A stretch of DNA of 64,000 nucleotides from Streptomyces albipurpureus (lineage in GTDB: Bacteria > Actinomycetota > Actinomycetes > Streptomycetales > Streptomycetaceae): assembly GCF_023701525.1 (NCBI RefSeq), contig NZ_JAMQAW010000002.1:171437-235436 (forward strand). Reading direction: 5' to 3'. The notes under the pieces are model-generated. The model was not told where the DNA came from, did no database searches, and saw nothing but the letters and a program-made list of their open reading frames with translations. Positions 28,975 through 37,784 of this stretch are shown here, one piece after another; the first letter of the stretch is position 1; each line of letters begins with the position of its first letter. The position numbers and the translations under genes were made by a program.

Positions 28975-29781
28975 TCACCATGAACCCGCCGCCGAGTTCA
29001 CCGTGCCCGGCCCGCATCGACTGGCTCCGGACCCGAGCGAACCCCGGGCACCCGGCGCGCCGCCGCGGCTGCCAGGGCAGCTGCCGCCGGATGAGCCCCC
29101 TGAGCCGGCGGGCCAAGCCGGGCCGGCCCTCGGCGATCGATCGGCAGGCGCTGCGGGCTCCGCTTGATGACCGGAGCCGCCCAACGACCAGGAGACATCG
29201 AGCCGGTCCGGCCGTTCCACCGGCGCCGACGATCGCTCGGGGCTCGGCGGATCGGACGAGCACCGCCATTCGGCTGCGGTCCACCCCGCCCCCGCACTGG
29301 GGCCAGCCCTGCCGCGGCTGGTATCAGGGGGTCTGCCGATGTCCCGATCCGCCAGTATCCGCAGCATCCCCACTACCCGGTCGGTCGACTCATCGGCCGC
29401 GTCCACCGCCTCTATGCACTGCCAGTACAACCCGTCCTCCCCCGTGGCACAGGCGACGCCCACCAGGGCGATGCCCACATCAACCAGCAAGCCCGCCAGA
29501 CCGGTCAGGGACGCATGAGTGTCCCGCACGCCCGTCAGTTGCGCCGCCCTGATACCACCGCTGCGCACATCGGGTTGGTCCAGTGCGCCGACCCCGCGCG
29601 CGCCGGTCTCGCAGAGCCCTCGCGCCTCACCTCGCAGTTCAGTCGGCCCGTAGACCGCAAGCCAGGCGCCGATCGCCTGCGCGAGTGCCTGGGCCTGCCA
29701 CGCCTCCGCCACCACATCCCGCACCACCCGGCTCTGGGCCAGGGTGTTTCGGCTCACCGTCACGAGCCGCTCCGCATCCAT
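28975..29781 (-). CDS. DUF6099-like protein with a low-complexity tail
   Basis: The first ~150 residues (ERLVTVSRNTLAQSRVVRDV, VVAEAWQAQALAQAIGAWLA, GIALVGVACATGEDGLYWQC, AVDAADESTDRVVGMLRIL) match a small helical Streptomyces protein I know as DUF6099; function unknown. The frame then runs on for about 115 Gly/Ser/Pro/Arg-rich residues without conserved features. Intact relatives are shorter, so the original stop may have been lost or a frameshift occurred near 29320. The ATG at 29781 is well placed. Confidence 0.55.
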   Translation of the reverse strand: MDAERLVTVSRNTLAQSRVVRDVVAEAWQAQALAQAIGAWLAVYGPTELRGEARGLCETGARGVGALDQPDVRSGGIRAAQLTGVRDTHASLTGLAGLLVDVGIALVGVACATGEDGLYWQCIEAVDAADESTDRVVGMLRILADRDIGRPPDTSRGRAGPSAGAGWTAAEWRCSSDPPSPERSSAPVERPDRLDVSWSLGGSGHQAEPAAPADRSPRAGPAWPAGSGGSSGGSCPGSRGGAPGARGSLGSGASRCGPGTVNSAAGSW

Positions 29782-29980
29782 GCACGCTGCCCCCGTTCGT
29801 GTGACTACTGCCCACTCAGTTCATTACCCAGAGTGAGGCGTATTGAGCCCAAACGCCAGAGGAAATCGGAAATCTATGGACAGCTGGCCGGTTGTGGATG
29901 CCTCGATGACTCCATAGAGTGATATTTCCTTGATCGAAATCCTTCGCCGCTCATGCGAGGGGCGGGATCGGGCGTCCAAC

Positions 29981-30370
29981 TCACTTCGCCGGGAAGCGCA
30001 GTTCATTGCGATCGATCTTCTCGGCGAGCGCCGTCAGCGCGTCCACTCCCAGCACTTCGCAGAACTGGAGCAGATACGCCAGCACATCCGCGACCTCGTC
30101 GCGCACCCGATGAGCCGACTCCTCGTCATCCATCACCCGGGCCGACTCCTCGGGTGTCAGCCACTGGAATACCTCCACCAGTTCCGACGCCTCCACGCTC
30201 AGCGCCACCGCCAGGTTCTTCGGGGTGTGGTACGGCTCCCATCCGCGAGCCTCGGCGAACCGGGCAAGCCGGTGCTGCAACACGGCCACATCCAACCCAT
30301 CGACGCGCCCGCCCTGGTCCCCCGAGGGACCATCCGACATATTGGCCTGGGGTCCTTCATCTCTCATCAC
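29981..30370 (-). CDS. MazG-like nucleotide pyrophosphohydrolase
   Basis: 129 residues of the short all-alpha NTP-PPase type (dCTPase/RS21-C6 group). Metal-binding glutamates: VEASELVEVFQW and EVADVLAYLLQF. Expected to hydrolyse non-canonical or surplus dNTPs to dNMP plus pyrophosphate. Its ATG (30370) overlaps the stop of the upstream ATPase gene (ATGA), indicating coupling; a second in-frame ATG lies one codon on. Confidence 0.87.
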   Translation of the reverse strand: MMRDEGPQANMSDGPSGDQGGRVDGLDVAVLQHRLARFAEARGWEPYHTPKNLAVALSVEASELVEVFQWLTPEESARVMDDEESAHRVRDEVADVLAYLLQFCEVLGVDALTALAEKIDRNELRFPAK

Positions 30371-31512
30371 GGCTCAAGATCTACCACCGTCACCCCCGCC
30401 ACCCCGCGGGCGAAGGCCGCATCGGCCACCGCCCCCACCAGTCGGACATGGCCCCGAGCAGCCATTTCGACTGCTAGAGCGACCAGTTCACGCGCCTGTC
30501 CGCGATCCAGACAGCGGTCAAACCCATCGGCCAACACGGTCATCGACTGATAGGCGGCCGGGATCTCCACCGACTGGTCCATGGCGAGCACTCCAGGGCC
30601 GGTGAGCAGCACCAGCGCCAGCGCCAGGTAGCGCAACTCGCCATCGCCGAGCCGTGCCACCGGGGTGGCCGGGCGCGCGCCGCGGGCCAGGAGCGCCCGC
30701 ACGGTCCCATCGGACAACTCCTCCACGGTCAGCGCGGCCACCTCCCCCGCACAGCCCGCGCGGGCGGCCGCGGCCAGCCGGGCGTGCCGCTTGCCACACT
30801 GCTGACGGGTCCGGTGCAGCACTTCGGCGAGGTTCTCGCAGCCTTGGCGCAACCGGCCTTCCCCGGCGGGAACGGGTCGGCGCATGCGCGGGGGCTGGGG
30901 ATCACAGGCGAAGACCGAGCGCAGGGCGACCACCGTCTGCTCCGCCGCCGCCAGTACGCGTAACTGCCCCTCGGTCTTGCCGGCCACGCAGAGCGGCAGC
31001 AGCGCCGTGCCGAGTCGATCGTCCGGCAGCGGGGCCCTGGTGACCACGGTCAGCCCCGCCGTGTACCAGGCGGCTTCCACCGATGGTCTGCGTGGATCAC
31101 GCAGTGCGGTGGAGAGCAGGGTCTGTCCTCCACAGCTCAATCGCTCCCCGACGATGCGCAGTTCGGGCTCGACCTGCACCGCGAGATCGAGACACACGGG
31201 CCCCTCGGGACCGTCGACCGTACAGCCGATACGGAACCCACGCCTGCCCTGTCCATCACGTCCCGCCCACTCGGGCACACAGCTGGCCGGGTCCGGAAAC
31301 ACATGGTGGAGGCCGTCGCCGGCCGCCAGTCGGGCCAGCGCCTCATAAGCCTGGAGAACGCTCGATTTCCCGCTGCCGCTCGCCCCCGCGAGGAGAGTGA
31401 GTGAGGTGAGCGGCAGGGTGACGGCACGGTGTGCCCTAAAGGCGGAGAGTCGTAGTTCGGTGACCGTGGGCCGGATGTCGTTGTCGCTGCTGGGGGGTGT
31501 TTCCGTGGCCAT
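30367..31512 (-). CDS. AAA/ABC-type ATPase (RecF-like, AAA_21 group)
   Basis: 381 residues. P-loop GASGSGKSS near residue 45 after LRLSAFRAHRAVTLPL, typical of RecF/SMC-like heads. An LGDGELRYLALALVLL stretch corresponds to the ABC signature and following helix, and GVLAMDQSVEIP occupies the Walker B position with an unusual Gln after Asp. Role unknown; similar ATPases are found in DNA repair and in nuclease-coupled defence. Coupled by overlap to the MazG gene, 56 bp after the SepF paralogue gene. Confidence 0.75.
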   Translation of the reverse strand: MATETPPSSDNDIRPTVTELRLSAFRAHRAVTLPLTSLTLLAGASGSGKSSVLQAYEALARLAAGDGLHHVFPDPASCVPEWAGRDGQGRRGFRIGCTVDGPEGPVCLDLAVQVEPELRIVGERLSCGGQTLLSTALRDPRRPSVEAAWYTAGLTVVTRAPLPDDRLGTALLPLCVAGKTEGQLRVLAAAEQTVVALRSVFACDPQPPRMRRPVPAGEGRLRQGCENLAEVLHRTRQQCGKRHARLAAAARAGCAGEVAALTVEELSDGTVRALLARGARPATPVARLGDGELRYLALALVLLTGPGVLAMDQSVEIPAAYQSMTVLADGFDRCLDRGQARELVALAVEMAARGHVRLVGAVADAAFARGVAGVTVVDLEP

Positions 31513-31568
31513 GAGCGGGACGGTACGCAGTGCGCGACACGCCGAACCGTTCCGTCTCAGCGGCCTTC

Positions 31569-31982
31569 CTACGAACGGGGGATGGAGCGCGAGAAAGTGT
31601 CCGTGGCCTCCACGATTCCCTCGACTTCGATGCCTTCGGGCGTGAGCAGAAAGACATTGCGGTCGACGCGGTGCATTCCGCTACCGAGGCCGAAGACGAC
31701 CCCGCTGGTGAAGTCCAGGATGCGCTTGGCCACATCGGCATCCGCGCTGGTGAGGTCGAGCAACACGGGAGTCTTCGCCATGAGGTACTCGGAGACCTCG
31801 CGCGCGTCGGCGAAGATCTGCACCCTCAGCACAATGAAACGGCGCTGCTCCGCCGCGTACTCCTGGTGGTCGGCTCGGTGGTCGGCTCTCGACGACCACT
31901 CCTCGCGCCCGCGCAGCGGGACGACCTGGGCCAGCCCCGCCCACTGCTCGTCGGTAACGTCGTACCTCTCGTACCTACTCAT
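31569..31982 (-). CDS. SepF-family cell-division protein paralogue
   Basis: 137 residues from the ATG at 31982 (GAGGA 7 nt upstream). The core RFIVLRVQIFADAREVSEYL, TPVLLDLTSADADVAKRILD and FTSGVVFGLGSGMHRVDRNVFLLTP-like block is the SepF/DUF552 fold that polymerises and binds FtsZ. The N-terminal amphipathic membrane helix of housekeeping SepF is replaced by MSRYERYDVTDEQWAGL, so this is one of the extra SepF-like proteins of Streptomyces rather than the dcw-cluster SepF. Heads a likely operon with the ATPase and MazG genes. Confidence 0.85.
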   Translation of the reverse strand: MSRYERYDVTDEQWAGLAQVVPLRGREEWSSRADHRADHQEYAAEQRRFIVLRVQIFADAREVSEYLMAKTPVLLDLTSADADVAKRILDFTSGVVFGLGSGMHRVDRNVFLLTPEGIEVEGIVEATDTFSRSIPRS

Positions 31983-32240
31983 ATCCGTATCCTCGTACCC
32001 CTCACTCGTTCGGACCAACACCGACACGGATGAGCGACACATACATCGAAAAGGTCCCGCCGGTCACTGATGCGCGGGTGACAGACGAGGCGGCTGGTGA
32101 GTCAACCGTCACTGCGGGTACGAGACCGGGCCCAGGGCGGCCACTCTTCTGAGCGCCATCCGACTTCCGGACCGACATTCGGTCGCCGGGCCAGGGAGCC
32201 AGGGGCACGACCACGATCAGCACTGACGGTATGTCAAAGT

Positions 32241-35200
32241 CTATGCCCTACCACCCGCGTCCGGTGCCGCCGGACAGGAACCGACCGCCTCGCCGTAGGG
32301 AGAGCGCACCGGCCGGTACCCCGATACCCGGTAGATGCCCTCCGCCTGTTCCCTGGCGCGTCCGGCCGCCGACGGATGGCCGGACGCCGACTGCGCCAGC
32401 GCGATCACCGACTGCGCCTGTCCTTCCAGAAGCCTGAGCTGGGACGCCTGGGCGAGCGCGAGGGCGCCCGCCGCATAGCCGAGCCCCTCGTGCGGACGCT
32501 GGGCACGGACGGCGCAGGCGCCGAGACCGAGCAGGGCCATGGTGCGGCCCTTGAGATAGCCCATCTCCTCCGCGGTCTTGCGAGCGACCCGGAAGTGCTC
32601 GAACGCCCGTGAGTACTCACGGCGCTGGTAGCGGGCGTGGCCCAGCGCCAGCATGGCGTCGAGCTTGATGCGCGGACGCCCGGACCTACGACTCAGCCGG
32701 TAGGCGGCCAGCCCGTAGCGCAGCGCCCCGAGTTCATCGCCGCCTTCCGCGGCGACGAGCGCGAGGGCGCTGAAGGCATCGCCCTCGCCCGAGAGGTTTC
32801 CGATGGCTTGGAAACCCTGGAGGGATTCCCTCGCCAGTGTCTCCGCGGCCTCCAGTTCGCCGAGGTCCAGCGAGATCATCGCCAGGGTGGTGCTGATCCG
32901 GGCGATGCTGTCCGGTGCCGCGATCTGCTGGGAGAGCACGAGAGCCCGTCGGCACAGCCGTTCGGCTTCCGCCAGACGGCCCATGCCGTACAGCACTTCG
33001 CTCAGACCCTGGAGCGGCTGGTGCGGAGTCCGTCGCAGACCCCGATCGATGCCGATGGACTGTGCGTAGAACTCCGCGGCATGGCTGAGGTGTCCGAGAT
33101 CGGCGGAGACTCCGGCCAGGTTGGAGAGTGCGACCGACTCGCACTCGCTCCAGCCGGATCGCCGGGCGAGTTCGATGGCCTGCTCGAAGTGGGTTCGGCT
33201 GAGTTCCAGGCCGCCCAGGGTGAAGGTGACGAGTCCCAGGCTCTGCTGCGCCGCCGCCTGCCCGCGCAGATCGCCCGCCTGCTGGGCGGCCCGGAGCGCC
33301 GCGGTGGCCACCGCGGTCCAGGTCTCGGCGTCCCTGCGGAGCCAGAAGTATCCCCGCAGGGTGTCGGCGAGGACCCAGACCGCTGGATGGGGCTCACCCG
33401 CGGCTTCCCTTTCGATCAGCCGCACCAGACCGGCCTGCTCGGCGTCGAACCAGTCGGCCGCGGTCTGCGGGTCGGGGAAGCTCTCCGGGCGGGCCTCGGC
33501 GTCCACCGGCTCGATGTCCAGGCGCAGGATCTGGGGGTAGAGGCTACGGGCCGCCGCGTCCGCGGAGGCCGTGTACCAGCGCAGCAGCCTGCGGCGCGCC
33601 TCACGATGCGCCGGTGCCGGCTCCTGCGCGTCCGCGAGGAGCCGTGCGTACCACCAGATCAGATCGTGCAGGCGGATCCGGTCCTGGCTGCCTCGCTCCA
33701 CCAGGTGTTCGGCGAAGAGCCGGTCGATCACACAGTGCGCGACGTTGACCGGGCGGTCCAGGAGCGCTGCGACGGCCGCCACGGTGGTCGCGGGGCACGG
33801 CAGCAGCCCGAGTACCCGAAACGCCTCCTTCGCCTGCTTGTCCAGCCGGCGGTAGGAGTGCTCGAACGCCCTGCGCACGGCCGAGTCGGGATCGCCCACG
33901 ACGGCCAGGCTCTCCAAGGGATTGCCGGACCGCATCTCGGCGACATGGTCGGCGATCCGACCGTCGGGGCGTAGCGCGAGGTTGGCGGCGGCGATCCGCA
34001 GGGCGAGCGGGGTGCGGTCGCAGAGCGCGACCAGATCGGCGAGTGCCTCGGGCTCGGCGGCGGCTCGCGCCGTGCCGATGACGCTGCGGACGAGTTCCTC
34101 GGCCTCGTCCAGGGCCAGGGGGCTGAGCGGAAGCATCGGAGCGCCATGGCTCACGATCAGCCCGCCGAGCCGATTGCGGCTGGTGACCAGCGCCAGACAG
34201 CCCGCCTCGTAGGGCAGCAACTGCTTGACCTGGGAGGCTGTTTCGGCATTGTCCAGGACGATGAGGACGCGCCGTCCGGTCAGGGTGCGCTGATAGAGCT
34301 CCGCCAGCGCCGGCACATCGTGCGGAAGCTGTTGGTAGGAGACACCGAGGGCCCGAAGCAGGCCGGACAGTGCCTCCTTGTGGGTCATGGGGCTCTCGTC
34401 CCCGTGTCCGCGGAGGTTGAGGAATATCTGGCCGTCGGGGAAGGCGTCCGTGCTGCCTCGACACCATTGGAGGGCGAGGGCGGTCTTTCCACTGCCGGCG
34501 GACCCCACGATCATCACGACCCCTGAGCCACCGCGAGCACCCATGGCAAGGCGCGTCAGCCGCTCCAGCTCCAGGGCCCGACCGATGAAGGCGCCGGTCC
34601 GGGAGCGCTGCTGCACGGATTCGGCGACCGGGCGAGCGGGTACCGGTGTCGTGGCGGAGGAACCATACGGCCGATTCGTAGCAGACCCATGCACATCGGA
34701 ATGGCTGGTTTCCGGGCGGTGGCTTCCCTCCGTTTCCGTGGGGTGTGCCTTGGCGTGATGCGTCTCGCCACCGGCCGCGGCCGTGGACGCTGACGCATCG
34801 TCCGATACCCGACGGGGGTTGCGCCCGCGGGCCTGCTGCCCGCCTTCGGTATCCACCTCGCCGGCCGTGCGGGCGTGGTGCGCGGGAACGGGAAGCCCCG
34901 GGGCGGTCCGCGCGAGTGTGTACCCCTGCTGCCCGGCGCGTGCCGGGTCGGGGAGGATCGGCCCGTCGAGCAGCTCCGGATCGGCGCGCAGGATCATGCC
35001 CTGTACGCGGTTGAGATCCGTGCCCGGATCAAGGCCGAGGTCCCCGGCGAGCCGGGCCCTGGTCTCGTTGTAGACCTCCAGCGCCTCACCGCGGTGGTCA
35101 GCCCGATAGAGAGCGATCATGCGGAGCATGGCAAGCCGCTCGTGATGCGGATACTCCGCGGTGGCGCGGGCCAACTCCTCCAGGAGAAGCCCGCGATGGC

Positions 35201-35735
35201 CCAGTGCGAGCCTTGCCTCGGCCCGCTGGGTAACGGCGGAGAGATATAAGGCGTCGAAGCCCGTTCCCAACCGACGTACAAGGCCATCCGAAGCAGTGCC
35301 GGCAAGAACCGGGCCGCCCCAGTCGTCGAGCGCTAGATTCAGCAGCCGAAGCCGCTCCGATATGTCTTGCTCCCGCTCCGCGCGCTGCCACAGTTGACGC
35401 ACCCGGTGCAGATCCACCGACTCGGGGTCACCGTCGACGAGATATCCGTCATTGCCCCGGGAAAGGGCGAACCCGTGCTGCTCCGCGTGGGCCGCGGTGA
35501 AGCGACCGCGTAGCCGGGAGACATGGACCTGGAGGCTGCCACGGGCACTGGATGGGGGAGCTTCCTCGTCCCAGAGCAGGTCGATGAGCCGGTGGGCGGG
35601 GACGACGCGCCCGATGTCGAGAAGGAGCAGTCCAAGGAGCAGTCTTTCGCGGCGCCGTCCGATCGGTAGCGGAACGCCCTGGGAAAGCCACTCCATCCCT
35701 CCCAGGATGCTGAATTGCATTCCCCCGTTTGTCAT
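32241..35735 (-). CDS. SARP-type regulator with NB-ARC and TPR domains (AfsR-like)
   Basis: About 1164 residues. Order: OmpR-type winged helix (MQFSILGG to LHVSRLRG-like QVHVSRLRGRF), BTAD bacterial activation domain (to about 250, RMIALYRADHRGEALEVYNE, GLDPGTDLNRVQGMIL), a charged linker, NB-ARC NTPase (P-loop GSAGSGKTALALQW near 410, RVLIVLDNAE Walker B), a winged helix, then TPR repeats to the C-terminus. Such proteins activate secondary-metabolism or developmental promoters. The frame is open far upstream but that part lies antisense to the ParB-like gene; ATG 35735 or 35720 is the credible start. No biosynthetic cluster is visible beside it. Divergent from the ParB-like gene. Confidence 0.88.
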   Translation of the reverse strand: MTNGGMQFSILGGMEWLSQGVPLPIGRRRERLLLGLLLLDIGRVVPAHRLIDLLWDEEAPPSSARGSLQVHVSRLRGRFTAAHAEQHGFALSRGNDGYLVDGDPESVDLHRVRQLWQRAEREQDISERLRLLNLALDDWGGPVLAGTASDGLVRRLGTGFDALYLSAVTQRAEARLALGHRGLLLEELARATAEYPHHERLAMLRMIALYRADHRGEALEVYNETRARLAGDLGLDPGTDLNRVQGMILRADPELLDGPILPDPARAGQQGYTLARTAPGLPVPAHHARTAGEVDTEGGQQARGRNPRRVSDDASASTAAAGGETHHAKAHPTETEGSHRPETSHSDVHGSATNRPYGSSATTPVPARPVAESVQQRSRTGAFIGRALELERLTRLAMGARGGSGVVMIVGSAGSGKTALALQWCRGSTDAFPDGQIFLNLRGHGDESPMTHKEALSGLLRALGVSYQQLPHDVPALAELYQRTLTGRRVLIVLDNAETASQVKQLLPYEAGCLALVTSRNRLGGLIVSHGAPMLPLSPLALDEAEELVRSVIGTARAAAEPEALADLVALCDRTPLALRIAAANLALRPDGRIADHVAEMRSGNPLESLAVVGDPDSAVRRAFEHSYRRLDKQAKEAFRVLGLLPCPATTVAAVAALLDRPVNVAHCVIDRLFAEHLVERGSQDRIRLHDLIWWYARLLADAQEPAPAHREARRRLLRWYTASADAAARSLYPQILRLDIEPVDAEARPESFPDPQTAADWFDAEQAGLVRLIEREAAGEPHPAVWVLADTLRGYFWLRRDAETWTAVATAALRAAQQAGDLRGQAAAQQSLGLVTFTLGGLELSRTHFEQAIELARRSGWSECESVALSNLAGVSADLGHLSHAAEFYAQSIGIDRGLRRTPHQPLQGLSEVLYGMGRLAEAERLCRRALVLSQQIAAPDSIARISTTLAMISLDLGELEAAETLARESLQGFQAIGNLSGEGDAFSALALVAAEGGDELGALRYGLAAYRLSRRSGRPRIKLDAMLALGHARYQRREYSRAFEHFRVARKTAEEMGYLKGRTMALLGLGACAVRAQRPHEGLGYAAGALALAQASQLRLLEGQAQSVIALAQSASGHPSAAGRAREQAEGIYRVSGYRPVRSPYGEAVGSCPAAPDAGGRA

Positions 35736-35750
35736 GTGATGCATCTTCTG

Positions 35751-35828
35751 CAATCGCTTGCCGTGTGGCAAGCGATTGGCAAGGCCATGGCCAGACGGTG
35801 GCCGGTGAACCCTGTCATCTTGCCAATC
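35751..35828. promoter_or_regulatory. Nested palindromes in the SARP/ParB divergent promoter
   Basis: CAATCGCTTGCC-GTGT-GGCAAGCGATTG (35751-35778) is a perfect 12-4-12 inverted repeat. Its right arm overlaps GATTGGCAAG (35774-35783), which pairs perfectly with CTTGCCAATC (35819-35828). It starts 15 bp upstream of the SARP ATG. A likely operator for one of the two flanking DNA-binding proteins. Confidence 0.7.
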
Positions 35829-35885
35829 TGCCCGGGCTTGAACGCGGGGGGCTTGGGCGGCAGGCAAGAGAAGGGTTCCCTCTGT

Positions 35886-36770
35886 ATGTCCTCCAAGATG
35901 TTCGCCATGACCGCCCCTGGGCAGGCCCCCTCCGACGCCACCGTCAACCAACCGTCGGAACTGCCGCTGACCCACATCAGCCAGAATCCCGATAACCCAC
36001 GTGAGGCCCTGCGGGATTTGGACTCGTTGACCACCAGTGTGCGCGAGGTCGGTCTGGTCAACGCCATTACGGTCGCCTCGGTTCAGGCCTATCTGCGGGA
36101 ACGACCCGCCCGCGCCACTGAACTCGACCCGAGCGCCCGGTACATCGTGATCGACGGCCACCGCAGGCTGGAGGCGGCCCGCAGGGCGGGCCTCACCCAT
36201 GTCCGGGTGAGTGTCGACGACGCCCTGGTTTCCACTGATCGCTCACTGCTGGAGGCGGCGTTCGTCGCCAATGTCCATCGCGACGACATGAATCCGCTGG
36301 AGCAGGCCCATGCGCTGAAGAAGCTCGTCGAGTTCTACGGCTCCCAGAGCAAGGCAGCCAAGCGTCTGGGCATTGCGCAGTCGACGATCTCCTCGAAGCT
36401 GTCCGTTCTCGAACTCGGTCCGGAACTCCAGGCCGATCTGCTTGCCGGGCGGCGCAAGGTCGTCCATGTCCGCAATCTCTCCCGCCTCACCCCCCAGCAG
36501 CAGAAGCAGCGCGCCGATGCCCGGGCGGCTGCCACCGAGGCCCGGTCCACCGAGCCTCGCCAACTGCCGGTGCAGGACCAGGGAGCGCCGACCACGATCC
36601 CTCGGCAGCGCGCGACGATGACCATGCCGTGGGGGGACGGCGTCGCCTGTGCGGAGATCGCCATCTCCCGTATGCGTCCGGCGGAGCGGGCCCGCATGCT
36701 GAGGCGGCTGTGGCAGGAGGCGGAGAAGGAGTCCCGCAGCGCCCGGCTGGTCACCCAGCGGCGCGCCTGA
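35886..36770 (+). CDS. ParB/KorB-like DNA-binding protein
   Basis: 294 residues. ParB N-domain features: ISQNPDNPREAL and VIDGHRRLEAARRAGLTHVRV; then NVHRDDMNPLEQAHALKKLV and the helix-turn-helix SQSKAAKRLGIAQSTISSKL. There is no ParA partner, so it is not the chromosomal ParB; it resembles plasmid KorB-type regulators and stray chromosomal ParB-domain proteins. The ATG at 35886 follows AGAAGGG at 10 nt. Divergent from the SARP gene, with palindromes between; autoregulation is plausible. Confidence 0.82.
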   Translation: MSSKMFAMTAPGQAPSDATVNQPSELPLTHISQNPDNPREALRDLDSLTTSVREVGLVNAITVASVQAYLRERPARATELDPSARYIVIDGHRRLEAARRAGLTHVRVSVDDALVSTDRSLLEAAFVANVHRDDMNPLEQAHALKKLVEFYGSQSKAAKRLGIAQSTISSKLSVLELGPELQADLLAGRRKVVHVRNLSRLTPQQQKQRADARAAATEARSTEPRQLPVQDQGAPTTIPRQRATMTMPWGDGVACAEIAISRMRPAERARMLRRLWQEAEKESRSARLVTQRRA

Positions 36771-36781
36771 GCGGGGTTCAT

Positions 36782-36863
36782 GACCAGGCAGGGGCCGCCT
36801 TGGTGAACCAGACGGGGTTTGGCTCAGCACGGCGAGCAGCGCGCGGGCGGCCCCTGTCTGGTC
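36782..36863 (+). terminator. Large hairpin after the ParB-like gene
   Basis: GACCAGGCAGGGGCCGCC (36782-36799) pairs with 36846-36863 over 18 positions with one G-U, around a 46-nt loop. It starts 11 nt past the stop. Confidence 0.6.
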
Positions 36864-37784
36864 ACCGTTCCTGGCCGACGCGTACCGAGAGCGGCGACTC
36901 TGACCCGAGCGCATGGCACGGAGGCGATCCAACCTCTCCTGGCGGATGACGGCCGGAGCCGCTCGGCGCGACACTGACCGGGGAGGAAGCCCTGCCCGGG
37001 CACCGAATCACCTCGGCCGGGATGGGGCGCCTGCTCCGGGTCTGCTGACCCCGGTGGGCATCCCCTGTGAGCCGCACATGAAGAGCCCCGGGGACCGGAG
37101 TTGGAGACTGCCCCAAGGGCTTGGTTCCCCGAGTCCGGGCGTACGCCGCTTGGCCCCGCGCCCGGTTCATCGACTCCTGCGGGTCGCCGCTGGGCCGGGG
37201 GATGGTGGTGCGGTCCGGCGCGACACCCGGAAGTGCCGGGTTGGGCGGCGAGTCCCCTGTCTCGGGGCGACCCCGGTTGCGGTCAACACCCCCGGTGAAG
37301 GTAGTCGCCCCACTCCGATGGCGTCCTTGGACCGCTGCTCCCTGCACTTCCTTCCCGCAGGGCCCTTGCCGACACCTGGTTCGCGCCCCTACCATCCGCT
37401 TGTCGTTTGACCTCACACCGGGAAGAGGGACGACGCCTCACCCAAGCGCCGGGGCGGAGACCGTCCGGGTGAGCAGACGAGCAGGGCGAACTGTCCATGC
37501 CACAGCTCGGGATGGAAGAGCGTGGCAGCGAAGTCGGGTTTGGGTACCGGAGTCGTCAAAGGACGCGGGGACGGGCGGCGCAGGGCGCCAACCGGCGCTC
37601 GCCCGCATGGCACGGCCAGCCATGCTCCTACCCCCACCCGCCGACCGACCCGCACGGACCGACCAGCCCTGAACCGACCGCGCAACCCCCTGACGGAAGC
37701 AGATCACGCAACGTCACGCCGGCTGCGAACGACTGATGCCTACCCCAGCAGCCTGACGCCGCCTCTAGCCGACCTGGACCCGAC
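36864..37784. other. Gene-free region of about 0.9 kb
   Basis: Long frames exist on both strands but all are rich in Pro, Arg, Gly and Ser with no third-position bias, ribosome site or known domain. I see no RNA gene. Confidence 0.6.

Noticed and set aside
28975..29552. Plus-strand frames opposite the DUF6099 tail
   Set aside because: Pro/Arg-rich with no ribosome site; neither strand's codon bias supports them, although the minus tail is also doubtful.
35736..36200. N-terminal extension of the SARP frame
   Set aside because: Lies antisense to the ParB-like gene and across the palindromic promoter; SARP homology begins at MQFSILGG.
36862..37672. Overlapping long frames on both strands in the 1-kb gap
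   Set aside because: All have low-complexity composition with no codon bias, start signals or known domain.
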